From Myxocyprinus asiaticus (lineage: Eukaryota > Chordata > Actinopteri > Cypriniformes > Catostomidae), in NCBI RefSeq assembly GCF_019703515.2, contig NC_059358.1, positions 47,837,094 to 47,901,093 of the forward strand: DNA of 64,000 nt. Direction: 5' to 3'. Positions 23,782-38,000 of this stretch are shown piece after piece. Within the stretch, counting starts at the first letter, position 1. Every line of letters starts with the position of its first letter. Under the pieces are notes generated by a model. That model was not told the origin of the DNA. It worked only from the letters and a program-made list of their open reading frames with translations, and made no database searches. The translations under genes and the position numbers were made by a program.

Positions 23782-26381
23782 CGCCCTGCCGTTGTTGCAT
23801 TCAACAAATATCAATAGAAAGGACATTAAATCATTGGTAAAATTATTGTTTGCAGTATTTTTGATATGGAAATATTTGTATTTAGTGCTTGCAGTAAAAG
23901 CTGTTACAGTTCTCATGGAACTTTAGATTTCATATGCGATGAAAATGAAAGCAATACTACTATATATTGCTGCAAAAACCTTGATGTTTAACGTTTTATG
24001 TGTTGTGTCCTGTGATTAATGTTCGTCATCATAATTGATCAACCTGTGTTTGGTGTTGAAATTTGTACTACCTCCTGATCACCCGTGAGGTGGGCAATAG
24101 TGTTACCATGGTGTACGGTGTTACTCGGTACAAGGGACAACACCGGTGTGAAATGTTATATTAATTTTATAAAAGGGGGAAACATTATGAATTAAACTTC
24201 CAATAATAACCTAACAAATAGTATAGCCTTAAATAAAGAATAGTTGCCTAATGAAGAGTTTGCGACCCATGATAAATGAACCTAAATAACGCACTGAAAG
24301 CCAGATGTTCTTTACCATCGTATCAAATTACACAGGCAGCAAAGTATGCGCACTGACACGACGTTTAATTGCAGGTAGCAAATATAATGTGTATGGTGGG
24401 TAACTGTAAGATGTCTCTGATTTGGAATGACACAAGAAATGCTGTTAGACACACAGACACATGCTTGAAGAAACATACTTTATTATCTTTTTAAGAACAG
24501 ATGACAGAAAAGCCGTATATGCCCATGTCTGACGCGCTGTTTGTTTGGAGGTGTGCAGTCTTGTAGAACATGTATGTAAAGGGTTCTCACCCTTTTTTCA
24601 GTCTTCTGAATTTGTTTTTGCAAGAATAGTATCATCTGCGAGAATGCTGCAAATGACCTCAGACATTTCAGCTCAGGAGGTGCTTTGAGTTCAGTTCACT
24701 TTATTTCCACTGAGCAGTACATTGTGACCACAACTCTGCAGCCTATACATCTGTGATTAAAACACAAAATAATACAAAAACACGTTATCATTATTATCAT
24801 TATTATGTTTACATTTATAATTGTTTTTAGATCTTAATTTTCGACCTGTTGTCATAGACGGATACTTGTGTGACGGTAAATGGAAAGGTGGTTATATATG
24901 TTACCACTTTGTTATTTTAATTGCTTTTTCATTTCATTTGAATTTCAAGTTTAAATTTAGAAATGTCTTTGGTTTAAAATGAATGTAATTTCCAATGCAA
25001 AATCACTAAAGCAAGAATATTCACCAATCCCTCAGCTGGGGGGTTGACAATGTAATTGGATATATATTTTTTTTTTTTTTTTTTTTATCGTGAACATATT
25101 TCTTGCATATCGCCCAGCCCTGACAAAGGAAAAAAACAAATTTATTCACACACATTCAAAGTCATTACCCTTCCGAAGCAGCTAAACTGGGTCCTGGGAT
25201 GAAGGGTAATAAAAAACCAACATTAAACCCACAACAACCCACAATAAATGATGTATTTGCCCAGACAACAAAATACCCGACCAGTAGCCCATGATGGAGA
25301 GAATGCACGGATGAAGTAGGTTCATTGCCAAAGAGATGTTGCCCTTCACAACTGTTGAAAAGCCATCTTTCAAAAAGTTGAACAACATACATTTTAATTG
25401 GTTTCAGTTTCATTTGAATGTTTTGTTAAAATAAATAAAGTTCAAAGTTTGAAATCAAGCTGCCTTGCGTTATTGTGTAGGCTATTGCCTAATGAAAATT
25501 AACCCATAGTACCACTTAGCGTCCAACCAACGGTAATACCGGTGTTAGTCGGTCTGAACGTGAACCCCACACTGGTGTGCAAATTATGATATCATGGCAA
25601 GTCTACAGGACACTCAGGGCTGGGGAGTAAAGGAATACATTTAATGGGATTACGTATTTAAAATACAAAATACAAGTAACTGTATTCCACTACAGTTACA
25701 ATTTAAATCATTGGTAATTAGAATACAGTTACATTCAAAAAGTATTTTGATTACTGAAGAGATTACTTTGCGTTTTATTGTCATTTGTTTCATTTAATAT
25801 TTAGTCCTTTCAGATGGAAAACATTTATACATATAAAAGATGCGATCCAAAGTGCATTTGAACAAATCTTAGATATGAAGGACAGTCTACCTTGGAACCT
25901 CCACAAAAAAACAAATGATGTAGCAACTAACAACAACAACAAAAAAAAAAAAACAACAGAAAATGTTTTCAATAGGCCTAATGACTATCAAATTATTTGC
26001 CTATTATTTAATTATTCTCCTGTGTACATCTACTATAAGTTTTACAGAATTGATCTGGCACAAAGAATTATGAAAATCTCAAATAGTGTAACATTAAATT
26101 TAACAAATAAATTCATACTAAATAAAACATACATAATTTATTATAAATGTATCTAAAAAAAAAACATTATTTTAGTTGAAAGTGATAGCTGCAATTACCT
26201 CAGTATGTTGCTTCAAAAAAGAAGACAGTAACACACAGACTCAAGTGAATCAGTGAATCATTTATCTGAACTGGTTCATTTACATGAACTGTCCAAACAA
26301 ACTGATTCTCTAAAATGAATTGGACTTCGAAAAGCTATTTACTGTATAAGTGTTTTGGTGAATTTTTAGTTTTAATTGGTT
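23782..26381. other. Intergenic DNA after nt5c3a
   Basis: No gene recognised. A repeat starting GGGCTGGGGAGTAAAGGAAT at 25619, with GTAAT/ATTAC-rich start, is probably another MITE whose right end I cannot place. Confidence 0.4.
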
Positions 26382-27744
26382 TAGGGCTGCAACAACTAAT
26401 CGATATAAATCAATTATAATCGATAATGGACAATGAATTTCATTATCGATTAGTTGGATATTTGCAGTAATCACAGAGAAGCCCCGTCAGTGACGTCACT
26501 TCACAGCCAAGTGAAAAATGTGTTTTATTATGAAACTCGTGAAAAACAGCGGAGACAAGTTGAAGCAGAAAAAACATGACCCAATAAACACTTCAAAGAA
26601 GATCATAATAAGCATACAGTTTAATGTGGAGTGGTTGCTGAGTCAGTTGCACTGATAGAGTGCTTGTGCTGCTTGTGCTGCGAGAGTTGTTTCTCTCCAG
26701 CGCATCACTTACATTCTACTGCTGTTTTCTATGTTTTATAATATAAAAATTTTATGAATTCAAAATCAGCCGCAAGTGAGCGTCAATCAAACTGATTGCA
26801 TTGGAAAAAGGGAGCGCAATCATTTTGATTAAACTGTCCAACGTCATACCACAATTTGAGTTTCAATGTAATCAATTGTGCAGCTTTCATGGATATCAGA
26901 CTGAAGTCTCAGCAGTCAAGGAGTGCAGGTTTTTTGAAGTGTTTTCTCTTGCTCATGTAACCGCATGCAATACAGTGAGCACCGGGATGTGTCTTTTCAG
27001 CGCGAGTGAATTTGCACAGGGTTTACAGATGATTGTACTATATTAAACTGTATGTAATTCTGAATATAATGTATAATAATGCTAAGGGTCCTGATAATGC
27101 CACATCATGTAATGTCTGATTTCACTAGTAAATTTATTCTATGGCAAACATTATTTTACTGGATAAACATACACAGTTATTTGAAAAGAATAGTTTAGAA
27201 ACATGTAATTGGTGAAAATACTATTTTTAAAACTATAATATTAAAATATTTAAATGTATGTTATCAGTGACTGTGTATGATGTATGTATGAAGATGCCTA
27301 TGCATCTAACATAATTATGCATTTTTCAGCTGGGCAGAATTATTAATATTTCTATTCTCGTGTCACTATTACCCTCTGCTGGGCTGATTTTTTGTCCCAC
27401 TCCATGCCCTATGTATCATATTACTCTTTAATGATGAGTACTTTGTGTTAAGTTTTACAAGTAAAGAAACTGTTTCTCATATGTCCTGAAAGTAATAATA
27501 ATAATAAATTCAAACTTAACTTCTGATGATTCAGGCTTTGTTCAAAGTTTTGTGAGAGTACAGAATCATGAATTCAGTCATGTAAATCAAACCAAATCCT
27601 TACGCCCTTTATCATTTCTGTTTTTTCAAAAAACATATTTTAATATACAGGAAATAAAATTTATTTTTTATCTGATTAATCGATTAATTGAGGAAATAAT
27701 CGATGATTAATCGATTACCAAATTAATCGTTAGTCGCAGCCCTA
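26382..27744. mobile_element. hAT-like non-autonomous element (TAGGGCTGCAAC ends), copy 1
   Basis: Left end TAGGGCTGCAACAACTAATCG and right end CGTTAGTCGCAGCCCTA are inverted repeats rich in ATCGATTA. Flanks AATTGGTT (26374-26381) and AATCAGTT (27745-27752) agree at 6 of 8 positions, a decayed 8-bp duplication. No transposase seen. Confidence 0.75.
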
Positions 27745-30700
27745 AATCAGTTCACTTATATGAAATATCTGAACGAAACGATTCACCTAAATGTTTTGGA
27801 CTTCCCAGACTACACGGGACAGTTTAGGTAAGTGTGTTTGCTCAGCAGCTGTGTGCACAATCCACTGTGACAAAAAGCAATGTAGTGTTTTGTTACACCA
27901 TTACTCTTAATGGTGTAACAAAGTGGTTTGTTACAGTTTGTTACTGGAAAATGTACACTATTTAAAAAGAAAAATGTAATAATGTCACGCTAAATAATGT
28001 GTAGTGAACCTATGGACACAATGGCATTCCAGAAGCCCAGTGAAGACAAGTTGCTATATTTTGACTGGATCATAGTGGACTAACACAAACAAATGCCAAG
28101 CAGACATCAGATAAAGCTGCTCAGACAAATGCCAGACACCTCTTACGAGGCAGAAAGGAAAGCCCCAGACCCACTTCCATGTTGGAAGGAACTTCTCATT
28201 GATCCATGGGTTTCTTAATGCCAAAATGTTTTGGCACAACTTGACTCCCATTCTAAGCTAAGGTAACCATAAAAATTCCTTAGTACCTCCAGATGTAGCA
28301 TATTAATTAACTGCCCATGTGGCAGCAGTGGCTGAAACAAAGAGAGGCCACAAAGAAAGACAAATCCTTCCTACATTTGCTTGGAATCCTTAAAATGGAC
28401 ATCAGCTGCAACATATGCACTCCAATGTTCATTCACAGAACTGTTTTTGTTAATTGCAGTTGTTTGATTAACACAATGATTCGCAGATGTTGACCTATTA
28501 ACATATAAATGAATGTATGGTGGCTAGTTCAACCTTTCAGCATCATATTTGGACTCTTTGCATTCAGCATATTGCCAAGAGAATTGGTTTGTAAAGAGAA
28601 CAATGCATTACGGTTAAACCATAAAGAGACTGTTCTAACTGCGAACTTTAGGCCATGCAAATAAGTTCCACACTGCAAAGGAAGGGTGGGCTAAACTATG
28701 TGTGCCACCTCTGATTCCAACAGCCAATCAGAACACTGGAACAGAAAGGTGCCACACTGCAATCTTATTCTCATGAAATAGGGATAAAAGTACTCTTTCA
28801 ACAGACACAGTCTGTTCTGAGTCTCCCATCCTGAGAGACACTAACAGATCAGTGTTTCCCCTATATGCAATTTGCAGAGGCGCTGTACCACTGCTGAATT
28901 ATGAACGCCGCTGTTGGGATTTCACATGGTTAATTTAATATTCTTGATGTAACATAATGCTTGTCAGCCCCAGTCAGTTGTACACTTTCTACAATGCAAA
29001 AGGGACCCCACCACATATACACACAAATACACGCACTTACTCACAGTGACGTCACTGCATAAAAACACGTGTCAAACTCACTTCATTTCAAGTGGCCCAC
29101 GAGCTCATGTCTGAAATGTAGGATGGAAGGGGATTGCTGAACAATCAGTTAATATAAATGTGAATATAAATGAGCCTTCCCCTGTCATCTGTATGTTTTG
29201 GAGCGCATTTTGCTCACTTCAAAAGCAGAATGAAACTACACAGGTCAATTATAAACACAGCTTAATCATAGCAGCACGAGGGCAGAGCAGGTGCGGTAAT
29301 TTGCGGACTGGTCTCAACTGAACAACAGACTATTTTAAATGCGCTTGTGAACCAGTGAGATGCGCAGCAGGGATTGCGAAACCTGTTTGAATGTGGTACA
29401 GAATTGTCTGTTGCAAAACTCTTATGTCTCGGTGATGAAACTAGTTTAAAACAAACAGCCCACACATTCTAAATGGCACTGACAAAGAAGATATAAATTA
29501 GAAGGCTTTTCAATTCACAGATTGCAATGCTTACAAAAAGGTACCATGGATTTTCTGCCGTAACACTAACTGTACTGTATTACCTATGGTAGTTGTGGCA
29601 GAAAACTTTCTAAAGACTGCTCTTTTGTCATTACAAAACTGCCATAGTTCTTTATATAGAAACCATATTTACTTACCATGGTAGTGGAGCCATGCGTGGT
29701 TTTACCTATGGTTACCATGAACTATTTACAAATATCATTGTTAAAACTATGGAAGAACTATGGTGCATTTTCATAATTATGGACCAAGTTATCAGTTTTC
29801 CATCTGTGTAAAATCTGTACTCTTGTAATGCTCTCTGATTGTAGGAAAATGTAAGTTGTTTTGTTTGCCTTCAGAAATTCCAAACATGGCTGTAGTTTAA
29901 TTAGCAGGAGCCTGATGAAAGGAATCTGTAAAGAAGACCCAACTTATTCACACTGTCAGAATATTTCAATTTAGCCATATAAAAATTAGGTGTTTGTTTT
30001 TTCCTCAGATGTTACTGTTGTTAATATCATAATTTTCATCTGCATCCCAACCTCAAAATCAATGCTGTACTGTCAAATGTGCATTTCAATGCACATAACA
30101 TGTAATAATATTTGCATGGGTGCTACCAAAGCTGGTGTTGGTGCCACATTTTCAAAGGGCCCTTTGAGGGCACAAATAAACCCTGATGTGGCCCAGGCTG
30201 AAATTGAGTTTGACTCCCGTTTTAATTTATTCTTTGACCAACACGCATTAATTCCCCTTTGGCTAACCAGCATAAATGTAATGCCAATATTAGATTTCTG
30301 TGTGTAAAACAAGTACACAGTAGATGTTGGTGGCCAATGTTTAAAACTAAAGGATTTTGTATGAACTGTAAGATGAATGATTAAGAGTCTTTGAAGTCTG
30401 CCAGAATGTAAATATCACTATCCAAAGCTCTTTCCAGAGACCTTGGCATTAATGTATACTACCATTTATGATTGTCTAATATTCTTTAGATTGCATAACC
30501 TGTGCATCAAATGTTTAAAAAAGTCTGAGTTATTTGTTTAATTGAAGATAAGGCCTTAAGCTTATTAGTTAACAGAGAAACAGCAGTTTATATTTCCATA
30601 AGACAATAGCCATGCTCTACCATAGCAACATCCAACTCAACCACTTGCATCTTTCTATTCTATGCATATTTTTCCTTCTCTGTTCGTAGTATCTTTTAGC

Positions 30701-31878
30701 ATATTAGTACCATTTTGTAGTTGTTAGTTATTCTTGTTATTCTTTTTGTAAATAAAATTAATTTTATTACAACTGTCTGCCTTGTGTTGATAATACAGTT
30801 AGGGCTCTAAAAGTCACACCAAATCTCACAATTCCTTCAGATTACTCAGATGACTAACTCCCTCCAATTTACATATTTCTAATTCATTGAATGGTCCATT
30901 TTGATCATTCTAATATTGATAACTATATAAATAAGGACTATAATATTAACTATTGTATTTGGGTTGGGACCCAAACACTGCTCTGAATTATTATAATACA
31001 TGATAACATGGCTGAACATTTAGAAAAACACCCACCACACTTGGATCTGGTCAGTATTGCAATGTTTTTTTTTTTTTTTTTAATCAATTTACAGGCACTT
31101 AATTACATTATCCCCCTTATTATTGAACATGTAACCAGCCAATTCTTGCCACATTATAAACAATATGAGGTTGATTAAAAAAAAAAAAAAAGGCTTTAGT
31201 TGTTTTTGGGCTCCTTTGCCACCATAGGAGCAAAATCATACTGCCACCCCAGTCCTGAGTCAGTCAGCACACAAGATTTCTGATCCTGAACAAACTTCAG
31301 ACTCTGGTATGGAGTTCCTGAAGACAAATACTTTAAGGAAATACATTTTTCTTTGATAGGATATTAGCTTTATACTGTTCATATATAATATCTTAGGTCA
31401 AGTAAAATAGTTATAACACATACGCACATCACTACACTGAGCTGGACAAATACAGTACACTTCCCCTCCACTTAAAATAAACAACAAACACTTAAATAGT
31501 TTCCCTTTCAGTCAAGAAATTGTGTATTAAATACCAGGTTGACCCAATAAATGGATAATACTATTAAATGTTTTAAATACACCTTTACCACATTTAACTC
31601 ACAGGTCCGTTTAGCTTGAATTTGTGGCATCAAGAATTTGATAACTCTGAGTTAATTCTAGAGGTCGGTAAGGCACTAAGAATTCAGTTTTCACCACGCA
31701 TGACAAATCCTAGAGGCGAGACATCCAATAAAGAAAGCTCAGGAGTGCACAGGGCAGATGCACAGTTTGTGTCTCTCTGCACTCTGTTTCTCAGAGTATT
31801 GTTGCCTCCACGTGTGCCTGAGCAGAACGGCCGGTTCTCTTCTGGACCGCTCGCAGCCCTCTTCAGAAATCACGTGGG
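27745..31878. other. Intergenic DNA and presumed bmper 3' UTR
   Basis: No coding exon, RNA gene or clear transposon recognised. Paired AATAAA (30751) and TTTATT (30763) hexamers could serve as polyadenylation signals on opposite strands. Confidence 0.35.
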
Positions 31879-32060
31879 TCATCGGCCGGGACAGGATGTG
31901 GGTTTAATGCAGTGGCCCTGAAACATGACCAGGCCAGCCTGACAGTGGCATCCAGCGACGCAAGGCCTGTGACAGTGGCCGACCTCGTTCCAGTTACTGC
32001 AGGTTTTAGTACAGGCAGGACCACATGTGGCGTAGACTGCTCCATGTTTGCACTGTGTAG
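31879..32060 (-). CDS. bmper: bmper terminal exon: TIL domain
   Basis: Encodes [20 protein letters not shown], then [20 protein letters not shown] and the C-terminus IKPTSCPGR, with the stop at 31879-31881. Acceptor GTGCTGCAG. No minus-strand AATAAA is seen within 1 kb of the stop; the nearest I see is TTTATT on the plus strand at 30763-30768. Confidence 0.93.
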
Positions 32061-35000
32061 CTGCAGCACAAGAAGAGAAACAAGGGCAATAGCTCAAATG
32101 AAGAATTGAGACACCCTTCTACAAGGTAGGCTTTATGTAGTTGTTCATAATATACAAATCCAATTCTGAAAAAGTTGCGACAATACTGAAAATGCTAATA
32201 AAAACTAAATTCACCCTGTGCTATTTTAAAAGCACTACAACACATTATTTGATGATTTACCTTGTGAGTTTAATTCTTTGTTTTTTGTACACTCATTTCA
32301 AATCACAATTGCAACACACCCCAAAAAATTGGGACATTCGAGGATTTACCACTGTGTAACATCACCATTTCTTCTAATAACACTTATTTTGCATTTGAGC
32401 ACTGAAGACACAAGTTTGCTAAGTTTTGCAAGCAGAATTTCCCCCCATTCATCCATTATGCTGATCTACAGCTGCACAATTGTACAGGGCCTTCTTTGCC
32501 GTATGGTATCTGTCTGCATTAAAGGGGCCCTCACAGATGTGCATGCTACCCATGCCATGGTCACTGTCACACCTCCATACCATGACAGACACTGGCTTAT
32601 GGACCTGGCGCTCATAACAGCTTTGATGGTCCTTTACCTCTTTGGCCGGGAGAATGTGACAAATTTGGACTCGTCGGCCACAAAATATGATTCCACTGTT
32701 CTACTTTCCATCTCAGATGAGACCGAGCCCAGAGAAGTCTGTGGCGCTTCTGGACAGTGTTGATGTATGGCTGCTGCTTTGCATAGTAAAGTCTTAATTG
32801 CATCTGTTGATTGTGTTGACTGTCAAAGGTTTACCGATGTATTCCCAAGCCCATGTCATTATATCCATTACAGAGAGACGAATGACTGTTTTTAAGACAG
32901 TGACGTCTGAGGGATCTGATAGCATGCGCATTAAGCCCGGAGCGACCCAATACTGGGTCCTCTAGGGGGGCGCTTATCACAAAAAGAAAATATAAATATA
33001 TTACGGTATTACTCAACAACTACTTGCTTGATCTGCGCAAATTAGGTGTCGTTTTAAAGCTTAGACTCTTATTGTTACAATGAATATAGCTGATCTGACC
33101 AATTCTAAAATACTGCTTTTAAACTGGCTGATAAATTAGAACTAATCCATTTAAAAAAAAGTCACATATTTGTGATAACATTCATATAAAAAACAGAAGA
33201 AAAAAAACAGCCATGTGTTGTATATCTTTGGAAAGGTCTTGATAAGTAGAATATAACAAGCAAATTAGTTTCATTCATAGACCAAACTACAGTGAGTATA
33301 GTGATTGAAATCCAAATGTATTATAAAATAAAATAAAAATAAATAAACAGCCTTTCCGTCACATTTTGGTAATTACTTCATGAAAAATAAACATAATATA
33401 GAAAACATATCACAACTTACAGCTGGCGATCCTGAATCAAACAAGCCCTCACTCGACATCGTATATTTTGTAAATCCAGATATACTGCTCAAAGAGTGTC
33501 ATGAAAGCTACCCTGGCTAGCGCAAATATGGATTGCTATAGCAACATTGTTTTCTGGGAGCGATTCACTGAAACACGATCATTCATGTCATAGATGTGTC
33601 AGATTGCTTTCATTTGGGTCTCTAGAGAGTGTCAGATTCCACATTTGGACAAGTCAAGTGTCTCACGTGTGGACCAGAACCAGAACCAGAGCGCACATAC
33701 ATAGACTGCGCACAAATGGGAGTTCAACGCACATTCTTTGGAGTGATGGAACAAGTGATGGAAAAAGAAGCCAAAGTGCACTGAAATGTATCAAATGTAC
33801 TATTAAGTATTTTTATATATATTTTTAGATTTTGCATTCATAGTTTTCAGTTAGTCTTTTTTAATGTTCAAAAAAACACATTAATTATTGCTTGGAGAGG
33901 TTATTTGGACATTCTGATATATAGAAGTCCACCTTGGAAACCATGATTCAATATGCTATAAGTGTGGATTGCTTTGTCCTATCAACAAAAAAAAACAAAA
34001 AAATCATGGTATAGTTGACGTTGTAGAACAACACCAAAGTAAATTTCTTGACCCTCCATACTTCCCGTCTAAAACGTATAATGTCAAACTGAATAATAAC
34101 TGAAAAGTTAATTTTTTAGTGCTCATATTTTGTGTTATTCAGCAGTATTGTAGCATAAGAGTCTCTGAGAGGGATCCAAATCTATTTTCTTAAAATAAAA
34201 ATAAAAATAATTAAAAAAAAATGGATACCATGCAATTTACGTTCTTTACCATTTTTATTTTTAAGTTATCAGCTCTTACTTTTGGATATGTCATTTTAGC
34301 AGAAATCCATCAAAATGCCTTCAGGGTGTAAGGGGTTAAAGCAGGACAATGCCAAACCACATACTGCTCAGATTACAAGTGCATGGCTGTGTAAGCAGAA
34401 AGTATGGTGCTAGATTGGCCTGACTGCAGTCTTTTCCTGTCTACAGTAGAGAATGTGAGGTACATTATGAAAGGCAAAATATGGCAATGAAGGCCCCATA
34501 AAATTTCGCAGCTGAAGATCTGCATAATGGATGAATGGGGTAAAATTCTGGTTGCTAAACTTAACAAACTTTTTTCTTCAGTGCCCAAATGCTTAATAAG
34601 TGTTATTAGAAGAAATGTTGATGCAATGTTACACAGTGGTAAACACTCGACTGTCCCAGCTTTTTTTGAGCGTGTTGCAATCATCTGTTTTGAAATGAAT
34701 GTATATTTTAAAAAACAAACAATGAAATTCACAAGGTGAACCATCAAATAATGTGTTCATTGTGTTCAGCACAGGGTTATATAATTTACAAATCACTCCT
34801 TTTTGTATTATTAGCATTTTCCACACTGTCCCAGCTTTTTGGAATTGGGGTTGTATATATTATGTGAAAAATTCAAGTGTATTCCACTTATACATGTATT
34901 ATTCAGCTTTCCAAAATAAAAAGCAGCACACAACAAATGAGAGTTCGAGTGGTTTCTGTCACTGGATGTGTGTCAGGTGTGACTTACTCATGCAGGTGAG

Positions 35001-38000
35001 TTCTGGTCTCCAGTGCACATGTACACCCTCCCTCTCACACGCTCGACTGTACGCTATGAACGACTCACAGTAACAGTTCTTATGCATTGGACACTCGCAC
35101 ATGTCTGTTACACATGATCTAAAGACAAGAAGACATATAGAGAGAGAGGGTGTCAGGGTTTGTAAAGGAGAACCCAATCACAAGCAGTCAATGCTCATAA
35201 AAGTTCTTTATTTAGAAAGCCGACAAACATTAACGGGCTGTAAACAAAAAACACCCTTAAGAGGATAAAAGTAAAACAAAACAAACTAACAAACGACACA
35301 AAAAAGCACTGATCAGAATCTAACAAAAGGTTAGAAAATTGTGCAACACAAACCAACTGTTGGAAGTAGAGGAACAGACTGAATACTGAGGGAAGAATCT
35401 GACACAAGACAGAACACACGAGGGGGATATAAAGCAGGAGAAATCAAGAGGGCACCCGCTGGGGAAAGGACAGTGTTGATCACCTCCTGGTGGTCAGTGG
35501 CTGCCTCCTATATCTAATGTCAATCAGAACACAATCTACCTGTCCAGATATTCAAATACTGCAAATATGATAATGATGATTAAATAAGACTGGGTCACTC
35601 TGTACCTGTAGAAGGAGGTGAAGTCTACAGCAGAATGGCACTTCTGAAATTCCCAGGACTTGAGTTTTTGGCATGCTCGGTGTGCACGGAGCTTCACCTT
35701 CACTGTGCCTGCGCACAGGAATGACGTGGGCCTGCGGTTTGGCACCTCACACACTTCGTTTTCCTCCACGCGCCACGACTCTGCAAACTCATCCACGTCA
35801 AACTTGAAATGTCCGTCTCCTCCTAGAGTGTCATCTCGCCGGTGACCATTATAGTTTCCACACAGACCACAGACACGCTCCTTCAGATGCGGAGCTGCAA
35901 CCACCTCCACCAGACTGTCCCCGTCCCAAGTGATCTCCAGCCCTGATGGACAAACAGCCATCATAAGCATGAGACACAAAGGAAATGTACTGTATTGCTC
36001 TTTCTCATTCAAAAAGCTAGCATGCTAAATGGCTAATTGGAGGCTAGTTCTAAAGCCAGTGTAATGAGCTAACAATCGCTTGAAACTCAGTAATTTTTTG
36101 TTTTAAAAAACACTAAAAATGAATAGTACTTTTGAGAAAGATGTGTAACATCATGTACAGTCTTAGCGGCAGCATTAAAAAAAGCTGTTTTATTTTACAT
36201 GGAGCTGTGCTGCATAATGGGGCCCGTCATGCTGAGATAGCATTGTAGATAGCGTGGACATGTAGTGCATTGTAACAATGTTAAGTTGACTGCCATCACA
36301 ACATAAAACATTACTCAGTGCACATAATTTGTCTACCTGTGTCCCAGTTCACATACTATTTGTGCTAAATCATATGTGAGATTAGAAATAGTGTATCTCA
36401 AATCATAGCATGTTGAAAATAGAATGTGAGGCAGAAGCTGTTGCAGCAGTATTAAAATGTCTGAAGTTGAGAAATAATTAATTTTAAGATAATGTATTTA
36501 GCGAAATGCAAACACTAACATGCAAACACAAACAGTACGAGACAAAGGGTCTGTGGTATGTAGACTAGAGGTAGATCAGTTTTACAGATTAATCGGTGCC
36601 GATAGTGGCTTTATGGAACTATCGGTTATCGGCAAAAATCTATGCTGATAGGGTTTTTTTATTCCTCCGTGTTCTTCTGTGGCCAGCACTGGAGGATTCT
36701 ACAGTTAGAACAACTTGGATCTACAGCCTTGGTCATACAAGGGGGCATGGCTTAGCGTGGGGGAAAGCGAAGCTTTATTACTATAGTTACTCATACATTT
36801 CTATGAGGAAAAAGGGGAAAAATATCCAACAAATTTGGCTATTTTAACAACAAAAAATATGACGGAAAGCTGTTGTGTAGTTATTGTTTTTTTTGCACTT
36901 CAAACAATGCCAAAATACAACAAACTGCATCTGGGAATTTGTTCATTTTGGACTCTTGTAGCCTCTATTACTGTGCCTGTCATAGTAAGTAAAAGTTTTT
37001 TTTTTTAAAGGGATATTTTACCCCAAAAATATTTTACCTCTCATCATTTACTCACCCTCATGTCATCCCAGATATGTATGACTTTCTTTCTTCTGCAGAA
37101 CACAAAACAACATTTTTAAAAAGAATATCTCAGCTCTGTAGGTCCATACAATTCAAATGATTGGTGCCAAAAATTTGAAGCTCTAAAATCCACATAAGGG
37201 CAACAAAAAGTACTCCAGATGACTCTGTTGATTAAATCCATGTCTTCAGAAGTAATATAAGTGAAATGTGAAAAACAGTTCAATATATAAGTCCTTTTTC
37301 CTTCACTTTCTCGTTCACCTGCTGTTTTTGGTGATTCACATTCTTTGTGCATATCGCCCCCTACTGGGCAGGGAAGAGAATTTATGATAAAAAATGACTT
37401 AAATATTGATCTGTTTCTCACCCACACCTATCATATCGTGTCTTTAACCACTGGAGTCTTTTGGATTACATTTATGCTCCCTTTATGTGGATTTTGGAGC
37501 TTCAAAGTTTTGGCACCCATTCACTTGCACTGTGAGGACCTAGAGAGCTGATATATTCTTCTAAAAGTCATAATTTGTGTTCAAAATTTTATTTTATCAT
37601 TAGTTTTTCATCATTTTGTTGACATTTTAGCTTTCTAGAAATATTGTCCATGTATTACATCAATAAATATGATGTATTGAAACTGCATATATTATATTGC
37701 ATATATACAATTTATTGTAACATGTTTGTTGTTTACATTTGTCTAATTTGTATTATTTTCAGTTATTTACTTAGATATGTAGAACAAGTGCTAAAATGGT
37801 ACTGTCTCTTTAAGATCTGTGGCAGAGACTTTGACAGTAGTGTTTGTTTGGTCGAATAGCTTCTTTACAGCATCCATGCTTATGTGATTAGAATTAAATG
37901 TTTCTTTTGTTGTTTTTGATAAATAACTGACTGTAGAGAACAGAAAGGATATTAAAAGAGACATTATAAAACAATAAATAGTTTGCTTGGATCTAGTCTT

